NCBI RefSeq assembly: GCF_000148725.1
Contig: NZ_GL476318.1
Location: 1-64,000 of the forward strand
Direction of reading: 5' to 3'
Source of the DNA: Roseibium sp. TrichSKD4
GTDB lineage: Bacteria > Pseudomonadota > Alphaproteobacteria > Rhizobiales > Stappiaceae
Length of the DNA stretch: 64,000 bases
Part shown: positions 8,702-16,946 of the stretch, piece after piece
Position numbering within the stretch: the first letter of the stretch is position 1
Layout of the letters: each line of letters begins with the position of its first letter
Notes under the pieces: generated by a model
What the model was told of the DNA's origin: nothing
Seen by the model: the letters and a program-made list of their open reading frames with translations, nothing else
The model's database searches: none
Program-made: the position numbers and the translations under genes

Positions 8702-10516
8702 TCAGATTGCGCGTGTCGCGTTTTCCAACCAAACCCGTGTCTTGTCATCCAGCAAGGGAGATAGAGTTTCACAGACCCGCGCATGGTAACGGTTCAACCA
8801 ATCGCGTTCGTTGTCGGTCAAGAGAGCTGGCTCAACCAGACGCAGATCAAAGGGCGCAAGCGTGATGGTTTCAAACCCGAGCATCGGCCGTTCACCGCCA
8901 AGAATATCGCGCGCTTCGGTGACAAGCTCGATGTTCTCAAGCCGAATACCGTATTGCCCGGCGGGATAATAACCTGGTTCATTCGACAAGAGCATGCCCG
9001 GCTCTAACGCCTGTGTGCCGGTTTTCGCAATACGTTGCGGACCTTCATGAACCGACAGATAGGACCCTACCCCATGACCCGTGCCATGGTCGAAGTCGAG
9101 GCCCGCCTTCCAGAGCTCAATCCGCGCCAACGTGTCAAGCTGAGCCCCGGATGTCCCAACTGGAAAACGAGCCGTCGAAATCGCAATATGGCCTTTCAGA
9201 ACGAGCGTGAAATGGCGGCACATTTCCTCACTCATCTCACCAACGGCGAGTGTACGCGTAATGTCCGTCGTCCCATCTTCATATTGACCACCGGAGTCAA
9301 TCAGATAGGGCACATTTTGCGGGATCTTGAGATTGCTCGTTTCGCTTACCCGGTAATGACAAATCGCCCCATTGGGGCCAGCACCGGAAATCGTATCAAA
9401 GGAAATATCCTTTAATGCACCGGTTTCGTGCCGAAATTCTTCCAGCTTTTTTGCGACTCCAATTTCGTCCAGCTCACCGAAGGGTGACTGTTCGTCAAAC
9501 CAGCAAAGGAACCGTGCATAAGCCACCGCATCCCTTATGTGAGCCGCTTTAGCGCCTTCAATTTCGATCGGGTTTTTAATGGCTTTGGGTAGAAGCACGG
9601 GGTCTTGGGCTTCGACAATTGACCCGCCAGCGGACGAGATTGTCTGTGCAATCCCTTCACCAGCCAGTGCCGGATCAATCATCACGGACTTGCCCGCTTT
9701 CCCCAAGCCGCTAAGGAACCCGAGGAACTCGGACGGCTCCAGAATATCCGTCACCTTTTCCAGAGTATCGCGGACCGAATTGGAGAGCTTCCGGCCATCA
9801 ATAAACAGCGTTGGCCGCCCTTCAGCTGAAATGGATGCAAAAGAGAGCGGTAAGGGCGTATGAGTGACATCCGATCCACGAATATTAAACAACCATGCAA
9901 TTGAGTCAGGCTGTGTCAAAACACAGGCGTCGGCCTTCTTCTTAGAGATCGCAGTTTGGATCTTCTCGAGCTTTTCGGCAGCTTCCTGCCCCGCCAAGCT
10001 GACAGGGTGCAGCTGAACGGCACCTAGCGGCGGCTCAGGCCTGTCGCTCCAGACAGCATCGATCGGATTATCCGATAAAAGCACAAGCTCAGCGCCCGCA
10101 TCCTCGCAGACTTGACGCAGCCGCTTCACCTCTTTCACAGGGTGCAACATCGCATCTACACCGAGGCGTTGGCCGGGTCTTAGGCGGTTTGACAGCCAGG
10201 ATGTAACCGGCTCGTTGATCAGGTGCTGGGCTGGGAAAACCGCTATGTCAACCTGATCGCGAACCTGTATTGTATAGCGTCCGTCGACAAAGATGGCTGC
10301 TTCGTCTTCGAGCACAGCAGCCAAACCTGCAGACCCGGTAAAGCCTGTCAGCCATTGCAAGCGGCAATCATGTGGCGGCACATATTCCCCCTGATGGGCG
10401 TCCGCGCGAGGGATAAGAAAGCCGCTCAAATTCCGGCGCTTGAGTTCTTCCCTGAGAAGCGCTGCATGCGGCGCCCCGCAGGAGGGATCGGTGAGATCAT
10501 CGAAGGTCTGAAACAT
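8702..10516 (-). CDS. pepP: Xaa-Pro aminopeptidase (aminopeptidase P, M24B)
   Basis: About 604 residues, the long form with two creatinase N-terminal domains followed by a pita-bread metallopeptidase domain. The five metal ligands of the M24 fold are visible: Asp in YLIDSGGQY, Asp in DGTTDITRTL, His in DHGTGHGVGSYLSVHEG, Glu in LLSNEPGYYPAG, and Glu in GIRLENIELV. Family members remove the N-terminal residue of peptides with proline in second position, using two Mn(II) or Zn(II) ions, in the cytoplasm. I start at ATG 10516 (MFQTFDDLTD); a TTG at 10552 would add twelve residues, and neither has a strong ribosome-binding site. A clear terminator follows. No operon partner. Confidence 0.93.
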   Translation of the reverse strand: MFQTFDDLTDPSCGAPHAALLREELKRRNLSGFLIPRADAHQGEYVPPHDCRLQWLTGFTGSAGLAAVLEDEAAIFVDGRYTIQVRDQVDIAVFPAQHLINEPVTSWLSNRLRPGQRLGVDAMLHPVKEVKRLRQVCEDAGAELVLLSDNPIDAVWSDRPEPPLGAVQLHPVSLAGQEAAEKLEKIQTAISKKKADACVLTQPDSIAWLFNIRGSDVTHTPLPLSFASISAEGRPTLFIDGRKLSNSVRDTLEKVTDILEPSEFLGFLSGLGKAGKSVMIDPALAGEGIAQTISSAGGSIVEAQDPVLLPKAIKNPIEIEGAKAAHIRDAVAYARFLCWFDEQSPFGELDEIGVAKKLEEFRHETGALKDISFDTISGAGPNGAICHYRVSETSNLKIPQNVPYLIDSGGQYEDGTTDITRTLAVGEMSEEMCRHFTLVLKGHIAISTARFPVGTSGAQLDTLARIELWKAGLDFDHGTGHGVGSYLSVHEGPQRIAKTGTQALEPGMLLSNEPGYYPAGQYGIRLENIELVTEARDILGGERPMLGFETITLAPFDLRLVEPALLTDNERDWLNRYHARVCETLSPLLDDKTRVWLENATRAI

Positions 10517-10843
10517 GTCGGCGACGGTAGTTCTCCGCGATTGTTCAATCAAGCCGATTATGTCGCCATGTGGATGAGTGGTTGATGCGCGAGATGCAAC
10601 CCGCAGAATTCAGCATTCAGTTTAGCCAGTATCCCTAATGGCAGTTTTTCTTGCCCCCTACCCGGCAAATCCGTTTCTCATGCAAAAACAGTGCGATGCA
10701 GCATTTCCTTCGCATATGCGAGAAATGCAGGGCTGCCATGCTGCTTTCCCTCTACTTCTCAAAACTATTTTGAGCCATATAAAGTGCAACAAAAACGGAC
10801 ATTTAGCGACAACGCTAACACATCACTTGCACGGAGAACCATA
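10517..10843. other. Intergenic stretch between aminopeptidase P and DUF1127 gene
   Basis: About 330 bases without a supported gene. It must hold the divergent promoters for the aminopeptidase and DUF1127 genes, and a TATAAA-like element lies near 10778, but I cannot assign a convincing -35/-10 pair. Small plus-strand frames that run into the DUF1127 gene are open by chance. Confidence 0.4.
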
Positions 10844-11047
10844 ATGGTTACCACCACATCCACATCTACCCGCGCCAATGGCAGCCTCGTACGCCGCGCC
10901 TTTGACCGGATGATTGAAGCTCGTTCCATCCAAGCCCGTCGGTATGTAAACGGCTACCTTCTGTCCTTGGACGACGCCACTCTGGCAGCTCACGGTTATG
11001 ATCGTAAGGAACTGGAACGCCAAGGCGCAAACATCAGCGTATTCTGA
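10844..11047 (+). CDS. DUF1127 domain protein
   Basis: A 67-residue basic protein. The segment RRYVNGYLLSLDDATLAAHGYDRKELER matches the DUF1127 core (x-L-x-x-L-D-D-x-x-L-x-x-x-G-x-x-R-x-x-L). The ATG at 10844 has GGAG eight bases upstream, which decides it over the longer frame open from 10691. DUF1127 proteins are small, arginine-rich, and in Agrobacterium and Brucella relatives have been tied to phosphate/carbon metabolism and RNA-related regulation; the mechanism is not settled. It is a single-gene unit with its own strong terminator 31 bases after the stop codon. Confidence 0.85.
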   Translation: MVTTTSTSTRANGSLVRRAFDRMIEARSIQARRYVNGYLLSLDDATLAAHGYDRKELERQGANISVF

Positions 11048-11078
11048 TTTTGTTCAATCCAGTTTGAAGCCTGTAAAG

Positions 11079-11103
11079 CGCGGTGTTGTAACCGCGTTTT
11101 TTT
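11079..11103 (+). terminator. Intrinsic terminator of the DUF1127 gene
   Basis: Perfect six-base stem CGCGGT / ACCGCG with a six-base loop, followed by seven T residues. It lies between the convergent DUF1127 and prmA genes. Confidence 0.9.
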
Positions 11104-11125
11104 ATTGGATGAATTTCGATTGCCG

Positions 11126-12016
11126 TCAGATCTTGTTGCGTCCGCGCTCAAATGTCAGCGTGAGCCAGCCATCCTTTTCCCGCTTCCGCTCAAGGTGGAA
11201 ACCTTGAGTTCCGTAAACAAAGATAATCCGCGGCCCATCCTCAATTCGAAGACCTGACAACACCAATGTCGCACGGTCGCTCATCTGAGCGGAGATTGCC
11301 TTGGCCATCTGCATGAGCGGGCGGGCCAGAATATTGGCAATCACCAGATCATACGGACCGTAGAGGCCAAATTTCCGATCTTCCATCCCGTTTGCGGTAA
11401 AGGTTTTCACCAACGGACCAACACCGTTCAACCAGGCGTTTTCGCCAGCGGTCCGTGTTGCGATCGGGTCAATATCGGTTGCCAGAACGCTTTGCCTGCT
11501 TAACTTGGCCGCAGCAATCGCCAGCACCCCGGTTCCGGTTCCCAAATCCAAAATGCTGTTGAACTCGTGAATGTTCAAAAGGCGGTCAATCTCTTCAAGA
11601 CAGCCCGCCGTCGTTCCATGGTGGCCAGTTCCAAAAGCAAGTGCTGCTTCGATTTCCAATCCAAAAGCGCCTGGAGGCACCTTTCCGCGATCATGACTGC
11701 CATGGACCACAAATCTTCCCGCATGAACAGGCGCAAGGCCTTCCAGACTTTTTTCAACCCAGTTGATGTCCGGCAGTTCTGCAGCATCCAGCGGAACCGC
11801 AAATCCATCTGCCCCAACCCGGTCCCGCACCAAGTCAGCCGCTTCTTCGACCTCCATATCGAACAGTAGGATTTCCGCAGTCCAGATTTTTCCATCGGCT
11901 GAATCTTCATAGATCGTGACCGGATTGCCTTCATCTTCAAAGGCACGTTCCAGAATTTCGGAAATGCGTTTGGCTTCGAGTTCTTCGGCAGTCAATCGTA
12001 CACGGATCGTTTTCAT
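11126..12016 (-). CDS. prmA: Ribosomal protein L11 methyltransferase
   Basis: A 296-residue class I methyltransferase. SAM-binding motif I is ILDLGTGTGVLAIAAAK, the acidic loop is LATDIDPIATR, and the substrate-site motif is VIANILARPL, the pattern typical of PrmA rather than of the related Asn/Gln (NPPY) enzymes. The N-terminal third is the L11-recognition domain. PrmA trimethylates lysines and the N-terminus of ribosomal protein L11 in the cytoplasm. I start at MKTIRVRLTAEE (12016); the frame is open 51 bases further upstream (ATG 12067) but that leader lacks family similarity. The gene is convergent with DUF1127 and lies downstream of the two-component system on the same strand with a 140-base gap. 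Confidence 0.92.
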   Translation of the reverse strand: MKTIRVRLTAEELEAKRISEILERAFEDEGNPVTIYEDSADGKIWTAEILLFDMEVEEAADLVRDRVGADGFAVPLDAAELPDINWVEKSLEGLAPVHAGRFVVHGSHDRGKVPPGAFGLEIEAALAFGTGHHGTTAGCLEEIDRLLNIHEFNSILDLGTGTGVLAIAAAKLSRQSVLATDIDPIATRTAGENAWLNGVGPLVKTFTANGMEDRKFGLYGPYDLVIANILARPLMQMAKAISAQMSDRATLVLSGLRIEDGPRIIFVYGTQGFHLERKREKDGWLTLTFERGRNKI

Positions 12017-12157
12017 GAGCTCACACGGAAATTGGAAACACCTTGCGCTGCCCGTCAATGAGAGCATGCCCTGCGCGTCTTACAGCGCTGACAGGACCTC
12101 TACCAGCCCTGAAAACGAAATTATTCCGCCCCCCCATCTGACGAAAGGCCTTGCGCC

Positions 12158-13561
12158 CTAGGCCGATGGCAAAGTCACTCTAACGGTCAAACCGCCGCCG
12201 GGCGTCTCATCAAGCGTTATCTCACCACCATGCGCTTCCACAATCGCCTTGCAAGTGGGAAGTCCTAGACCAAAACCCTGACCTGACTGCAACGTGCGGG
12301 CGCTATCCCCGCGTTCAAAAGGTTCCAACATGCGTTCCCGTTGATCTGCAGCGATACCAGATCCGTGATCAGCAAAATCAACACGAACCTTGTCTCCCTG
12401 ACTGACTGCCGAAATCTCTACAGACCTGTTTGAGTAGGCATGCGCATTGTCAACGATGTTACAAAATGCACGCATAAGCTCGACGTAGTTTCCCAAAACA
12501 GTCAATCCGGGCGAAACTACCAGCCGCGGCTCAAACCCCATCCCGCTGTTTTGGTCCGCCAATGAAGCCAATAGACTGGAAAGATCCAGCTTTGCTTTGG
12601 GCCCTTCAGATGTGCCGCTTTTCAGGTAATCCAGAGCGCTGTTCAGCTGGCCTTCCATCAGTTCAAGATCGACAAAATTTCTTTGCTTGAGATTTTCGTC
12701 AGAAATCAGCTCAGACCTCAGACGGAGCCGTGTCAGCGGTGTTCTAAAATCATGACTGATTGCAGCCAATGTGCGGGTCCGCTGATGGACCGTCTCATTA
12801 ATCCGCTGCTGCATCCTGTTAAATGCCGCCAAAGCAGCGCGAACCTCACAAGGCCCCACTTCCTCAACCGGAACAGGGTCAACAGATTTCTCCCCAAAAG
12901 TTGAGGCTGCCGATGACAGCTGGGACAGCGGGCGAACCACCGCCCGCAAGATCCAAAATGATATGGCAACAATGATCAAAAGCGCGAAAATGCCGGGAAG
13001 AAAAAACGGAGAGCCAAAGTCGGGGTGTGGGTGGGGAGGTCGATGCGGGTTGGTTTTTGGACCAAATTTTCCACTCAGAACAGCCTTGACCAATTGTCCG
13101 TCGGACAGTTGAAAAATCAGATGCGGTACACGAAGTTTTTGGCCGTCATTCGAAACTGGCTCTGCTGAGACAAGTTCAATGCCTGATCCAATTGGCCCCA
13201 GTCTGAACGGCCAACCCGGTGGAGGTTTATGATGTTTGTGGCTGTGAACAGGCTCTGGAACTCGGGATACAATTTCAAGGTTGAGCTCCGGGTCTGCGGA
13301 CATGAACGTCTCAATTGCAGCCACGCGCTCAGCCGGAGCCAGATCATTGAGTTCCCGCACAGCTAAAACATGCTTATACCCAATCGTGGCTGCCCCATTT
13401 CCAGTGTCATGATCCTTTTTGAAATAGATCAGCAGACCGAACACAGCACTGACGCTGATCAGGGCGACAACGACCAGAAGCATGATCTGTGCCGCCATCC
13501 CATTCGGACAAAGTGCCCCCAGAATGGGACAGCGTTTACGCTCAATCGCTGGCAATGGCAC
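12158..13561 (-). CDS. Sensor histidine kinase with His-rich periplasmic domain
   Basis: Up to 467 residues. Order of parts: transmembrane helix 1 (IMLLVVVALISVSAVFGLLIYF), a periplasmic domain of about 150 residues, transmembrane helix 2 (LPGIFALLIIVAISFWIL), HAMP, dimerisation/phosphoacceptor helix with the H-box AISHDFRTPLTRLRLR, and the ATPase domain with NIVDNAHAYS (N-box), DHGSGI (G1), and GFGLGLPTC (G2). The layout is EnvZ-like. The periplasmic domain carries two histidine clusters, HSHKHHKPPP and NPHRPPHPHPD, which suggests a metal or pH signal; this is inference. The GTG at 13561 overlaps the response-regulator gene by 20 bases; an ATG at 13498 (MAAQIMLL) would remove the overlap and is about as likely. 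Confidence 0.92.
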   Translation of the reverse strand: MPLPAIERKRCPILGALCPNGMAAQIMLLVVVALISVSAVFGLLIYFKKDHDTGNGAATIGYKHVLAVRELNDLAPAERVAAIETFMSADPELNLEIVSRVPEPVHSHKHHKPPPGWPFRLGPIGSGIELVSAEPVSNDGQKLRVPHLIFQLSDGQLVKAVLSGKFGPKTNPHRPPHPHPDFGSPFFLPGIFALLIIVAISFWILRAVVRPLSQLSSAASTFGEKSVDPVPVEEVGPCEVRAALAAFNRMQQRINETVHQRTRTLAAISHDFRTPLTRLRLRSELISDENLKQRNFVDLELMEGQLNSALDYLKSGTSEGPKAKLDLSSLLASLADQNSGMGFEPRLVVSPGLTVLGNYVELMRAFCNIVDNAHAYSNRSVEISAVSQGDKVRVDFADHGSGIAADQRERMLEPFERGDSARTLQSGQGFGLGLPTCKAIVEAHGGEITLDETPGGGLTVRVTLPSA

Positions 13562-14255
13562 GGGCTACGAACTCGTAGCCTCCTGATCTAACTGTCCGAA
13601 TGAACGTGTATTCGGCACCAGCGGCTTCCAGTTTCGATCGCAGGCGGCTCACCAGAATGTCGATGTTTCGGCCATTCAAAACACCAACTTTGCCCTGCGT
13701 CAGAGTAATAAGTTGTTCACGGCTCAAAACGCGCCCCTGCCGCTCACACAAGACCTGCAAAAGATCGAACTCACCTGGAGTGAGCGCAACCAACGCACCA
13801 TCAGGGTTCTTGAGAACACGTCGTTTGGAATCCAAGCGCCAGCCCTCAAACTCCAAGTCACCTGCCAATGAATTAAGTCCGCCGTTTCCGAGGTCCATCC
13901 GCCGAAGCATGGCCCTGACCCGCGCAACCAGCTCTCTCGGATTAAATGGCTTAGGCAGATAGTCATCAGCACCAACCTCCAATCCGATCACCCGATCAAA
14001 ATCATCGCCGCGCGCAGACACGATGATAATGGGCACAGGACTTGCTGACCGGAGGCGCCGACAGACGCTAATACCATCTTCACCCGGCAACATCAGGTCC
14101 AGTAGGATGAGGTCTACCTGCTCTTCGCTCAGAGTACGATCCATGGCGGTCGCATTCTCGACCACCGTCACGCGTAGGTCTTGCTCTTCAAGATGGTGAC
14201 GGATGAGGTCTCCGATTTCCGGGTCATCTTCCACAACCAGTATGTGTCTCGTCAT
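13542..14255 (-). CDS. OmpR/PhoB-family response regulator
   Basis: A 237-residue regulator. The receiver domain starts MTRHILVVEDDPEIGD, has the phosphoacceptor Asp in LILLDLMLPGEDG, the conserved Ser/Thr in PIIIVSARGDD, and Lys in YLPKPFNPREL. The C-terminal winged-helix domain ends GGYEFVARAIASD and contains the recognition segment LNGRNIDILVSRLRSKLE. The longer frame (from 14267) adds four residues; I start at MTRHILV. It overlaps the histidine kinase gene and is its obvious partner: the kinase phosphorylates the Asp and the regulator binds promoter repeats. The system's target genes are not adjacent in any recognisable way. Confidence 0.95.
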   Translation of the reverse strand: MTRHILVVEDDPEIGDLIRHHLEEQDLRVTVVENATAMDRTLSEEQVDLILLDLMLPGEDGISVCRRLRSASPVPIIIVSARGDDFDRVIGLEVGADDYLPKPFNPRELVARVRAMLRRMDLGNGGLNSLAGDLEFEGWRLDSKRRVLKNPDGALVALTPGEFDLLQVLCERQGRVLSREQLITLTQGKVGVLNGRNIDILVSRLRSKLEAAGAEYTFIRTVRSGGYEFVARAIASD

Positions 14256-14768
14256 CTCCTCCAGCACTTAATTCGCCCCAATTTTACTGTTCCCCACATT
14301 CCGCAGCGTTGAGCGGATTTCGTCAGGTTAACTATTAGACACACCTGAAAACCAAAAAAAGTAACTATAAGTTTTACGTATTACCCCGACACACATCGCA
14401 TCTCTCAAACGCAACTTTTGATAGTGTATGAATTTATACTTTGGTCGAATACTGCGCAGCCAGAAATCTTGACTGAAAGGACCAGTAGGAAGCAGTCAAG
14501 CATCAATTTGATTACAATTTTAAGGATTTAAGTCCTGCGACGCTCCTTAGAGCTCAGAGAGCTAATGCATACGTAATACAACTTGCCTCCGGACGGTGTG
14601 ATTTAACTCAACCAGAAAATACAACCGGAGTTTCTATGAGTAGATTCGAAAAATCACAAACTCGTGAACGCAGATTATTGTAATTTCCCGAATTTTGGCG
14701 GTTTCTGCGATTTTATATGAGGCGCCGCAGCATATTTCTCACACTTACCACACAATCAATACGAGAAA
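14256..14768. other. AT-rich non-coding stretch left of the IS element
   Basis: 513 bases with no supported gene on either strand, visibly richer in A+T than the coding regions around it. It must hold the promoter of the two-component operon at its left end. A 15-codon frame (ATG 14636 to TAA 14683, MSRFEKSQTRERRLL) has CGGAG upstream but is too short to call. The stretch may be the remains of a gene damaged together with the secreted-protein gene on the other side of the element. Confidence 0.5.
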
Positions 14769-14794
14769 TGTCCTCCGTCAGCGCCTAATGGACA
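14769..14794 (+). repeat. Left terminal inverted repeat of the IS element
   Basis: 26 bases beginning TGTCCTCCGTCAG and ending TGGACA; it pairs with 16256-16281 at 19 of 26 positions. Confidence 0.8.
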
Positions 14795-14852
14795 AATTGG
14801 TTTGATTTCGTAAGGGAGTGATTTTGGCTCATCATTGCTGACTCAGGAGCAA

Positions 14853-15230
14853 ATGATGAGACGAAAGAAGGACCGAGTGACCGACGATGCGGATCGGATC
14901 GTAAAAGACATCAAACGCCAGACCCGCCGTCGGTTTTCCGCTGAAGAGAAGATCCGCATAGTGGTTTCTGGTCTTCGAGGCGAAGACAGCATTGCAGAAC
15001 TTTGCCGCCAGGAAGGTATCGCCCAGAGCCAGTATTATTCCTGGTCCAAGGACTTCATGGAAGCGGGCAAGAAACGGCTTGCTGGGGACGCAGCTCGTGA
15101 AGCCAGTTCTGATGAAGTAAAGTCTCTTCGCAAAGAGACGAGGGACTTGAAGGAAGTGGTTGCAGAACAGGCTCTGGAACTTCGCCTTCTCAAAAAAAGC
15201 ATGATCGGGGATGGGGTCGACGACGAATGA
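14853..15230 (+). CDS. IS3-family transposase OrfA (HTH protein)
   Basis: A 125-residue basic protein with an HTH_Tnp_1-type motif: RRRFSAEEKIRIVVSGLRGEDSIAELCRQEGIAQSQYYSWSKDF, then a leucine-rich coiled coil (EVKSLRKETRDLKEVVAEQALELRLLKKS). In IS3 elements OrfA binds the inverted repeats. AGGAG lies three bases before ATG 14853 and six before ATG 14856; either may be used. The frame ends in GAATGA, overlapping the orfB start by four bases. A run of seven A then G at 15192-15199, just before the overlap, is a candidate slippery site that would fuse OrfA to OrfB by a -1 shift, as is common in this family; orfB is in the -1 frame relative to orfA. Confidence 0.9.
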   Translation: MMRRKKDRVTDDADRIVKDIKRQTRRRFSAEEKIRIVVSGLRGEDSIAELCRQEGIAQSQYYSWSKDFMEAGKKRLAGDAAREASSDEVKSLRKETRDLKEVVAEQALELRLLKKSMIGDGVDDE

Positions 15231-16207
15231 GATATCCCGCCTCCGAGAAACTTGAAATCATTCGACTGGTGGAGCAGTCCCATCTTCCAGTCAGACAGAC
15301 GCTGGATCGGCTGGGTATTCCAAGGTCAACCTTCTACGTCTGGTATGACAAATATCAAACCGGTGGCATAGATGCCTTGCAGGACACGCCCCCCATGCCT
15401 GCACGGGTCTGGAACCGGATCCCCGATGATATCCGCCAACAGGTCATTGATCTGGCCCTGGAAGAACCGGAACTCTCACCTCGGGAGCTGGCTGTCCAGT
15501 TTACGGACACAAAGCAGTACTTCGTGTCTGAGGCCAGTGTTTACCGGTTGCTGAAAGCCCATGACCTCATCACCAGTCCGGCCTTTATCGTGGTCAAGGC
15601 AGCTGACGAGTTCAAGAACAAGACCACAGCGCCCAATGAGCTGTGGCAGACAGACTTCACCTATCTGAAGGTTATTGGCTGGGGTTGGTTTTACCTGTCA
15701 ACAATCCTTGATGATTACAGCCGCTATGTCATCGCGTGGAAGCTGTGTACGACGATGTTGGCCAGTGATGTCACGGATACGTTGGAACTGGCCTTACAGG
15801 CTTCAGGCTGTAATCAGGCCAGTGTCCGCCACCGGCCAAGACTGTTGTCGGACAATGGGTCAAGTTACTTCGCCGGTGAGCTGGCCGACTGGCTCGACGA
15901 CAAAGGCATGGACCATGTGCGTGGAGCCCCATACCACCCCCAAACGCAGGGCAAGATCGAAAGATGGCATCAGACCTTGAAAAACCGGATCCTTCTGGAG
16001 AACTACTTCCTGCCCGGTGACCTCAAAGCCCAAATAAGCAAGTTCATCAGCCACTACAATCATCACCGATATCACGAGAGCTTGAAGAACCTCACACCCG
16101 CTGACGTCTACTTCGGGCGCGGCGAACAAATCCTGCGCAAACGAGAAAGGATCAAACAAAGCACCATCGAACAACGCCGCTTGCAACACCGCAAACAGGC
16201 CGCCTAA
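15227..16207 (+). CDS. IS3-family transposase OrfB (DDE integrase domain)
   Basis: 326 residues with an N-terminal HTH (EKLEIIRLVEQSHLPVRQTLDRLGIPRSTFYVWYDKY) and an rve-type integrase core. The DDE triad is visible: Asp in ELWQTDFTYLKV, Asp in LLSDNGSSYFAGE, and Glu in YHPQTQGKIERWHQTLKNR, with the usual 35-residue spacing between the last two. The frame is intact, so the element may be active. It is reached either by ATGA re-initiation or by -1 frameshifting from orfA. The C-terminal tail is strongly basic (RKRERIKQSTIEQRRLQHRKQ). Confidence 0.93.
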   Translation: MRYPASEKLEIIRLVEQSHLPVRQTLDRLGIPRSTFYVWYDKYQTGGIDALQDTPPMPARVWNRIPDDIRQQVIDLALEEPELSPRELAVQFTDTKQYFVSEASVYRLLKAHDLITSPAFIVVKAADEFKNKTTAPNELWQTDFTYLKVIGWGWFYLSTILDDYSRYVIAWKLCTTMLASDVTDTLELALQASGCNQASVRHRPRLLSDNGSSYFAGELADWLDDKGMDHVRGAPYHPQTQGKIERWHQTLKNRILLENYFLPGDLKAQISKFISHYNHHRYHESLKNLTPADVYFGRGEQILRKRERIKQSTIEQRRLQHRKQAA

Positions 16208-16255
16208 TATCGACAAACAGATGAGCCAGATACTCCCTTAAACAACGCCCATATC

Positions 16256-16281
16256 TGTCCAAAAATCCCTGACGATGGACA
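16256..16281 (-). repeat. Right terminal inverted repeat of the IS element
   Basis: Read on the minus strand from 16281 it begins TGTCCATCGTCAG and ends TGGACA, the mate of the left repeat. Confidence 0.8.
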
Positions 16282-16820
16282 GGATTGTTCACAGTGAAGC
16301 TCTCATAGACAATCGGAGTAGCGGTCAAACTGGCGATGTAAACATTCTGAAATTGCGTATCCCCCGATTGCGGAACCAATGTGATTGCACGATTCGCACC
16401 AATGGTCACATCCAGCAGATTGATCCTTGTAGCACCTAAATCATCCGTTCCTGGCGTCTGCCTCAGACGAAGGAAGTCAGTTCCAATTGTAGCTGCTGCA
16501 TCAATCGATGTTTTCAAAAATGTTATTGAATTAACTTTTGCAGTTCGATTGAGATCGAAAAATATCGGGGCGTAGAAATCTATTGAACCATTCGCCGCGA
16601 TGGAGCTCCCGCTCGAAACCAAGATCTCAGTGGTTCCGTTAGAACAATAAACTCGTGGCGGCGAAAAGTCGGACGGCGCTATTCGCGTACTGCCACTAAC
16701 AATATGTGTACCCGCGCCGAACCCGGCGCAAGAAGCAAGAACCTCATTCACCGATAAGGGACCAGCTACACCAAATACCAACGCAGCGGTAAACCGCACC
16801 CAATCGTTCGAGAACCTCAT
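16282..16820 (-). pseudogene. Secreted hypothetical protein gene broken by the IS element
   Basis: Reading from ATG 16820 (GGGAG five bases upstream), about 179 codons encode a signal peptide (RFTAALVFGVAGPLSVNEVLASC) and a beta-rich, Ser/Thr/Asn-rich exported domain with two cysteines (SCAGFG and RVYCSNG), such as is seen at the start of autotransporter-like surface proteins. The coding sequence meets the IS right end inside the Pro codon of TVNNP, after which the frame runs on 42 codons into the element and stops. If the flanks are joined directly, the gene would end three codons later (F-S-Y-stop). Without a target duplication it is not clear whether little or much of the gene was lost. 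Product family not recognised. Confidence 0.65.
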
Positions 16821-16946
16821 ACCCGCTCCCACCGCACTTTGCATGCAGTAGAAATTAACACAATTTATAGTTGCCTCAATTCCGTAGAGGCATTTTTCAG
16901 AAGGTATGCGAAAGGAAGTTGGTCTGCCTTTCCATAAGGGCAGAAA

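Larger units (their letters stand above)
14769..16281 (+). mobile_element. IS3-family insertion sequence (1,513 bp)
   Basis: The ends are 26-bp imperfect inverted repeats starting TGTCC-NN-CGTCAG-N-G and closing with TGGACA on both sides (19 of 26 bases match), at 14769-14794 and 16256-16281. They begin 5'-TG and finish CA-3', as IS3-family ends do. A second similarity block further in (TAAGGGAGT and GGCTCAT) is also shared by both ends. Two overlapping frames, orfA and orfB, encode an HTH protein and a DDE transposase. The flanking three bases differ (AAA on the left, GGA on the right), so there is no visible target duplication; the copy may have suffered an adjacent deletion. It lies at the 3' end of a secreted-protein gene. 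Confidence 0.85.

Noticed and set aside
14636-14683. 15-codon frame MSRFEKSQTRERRLL with CGGAG upstream
   Set aside because: Too short and in a decayed AT-rich zone; could be the truncated start of a lost gene but nothing supports it further.
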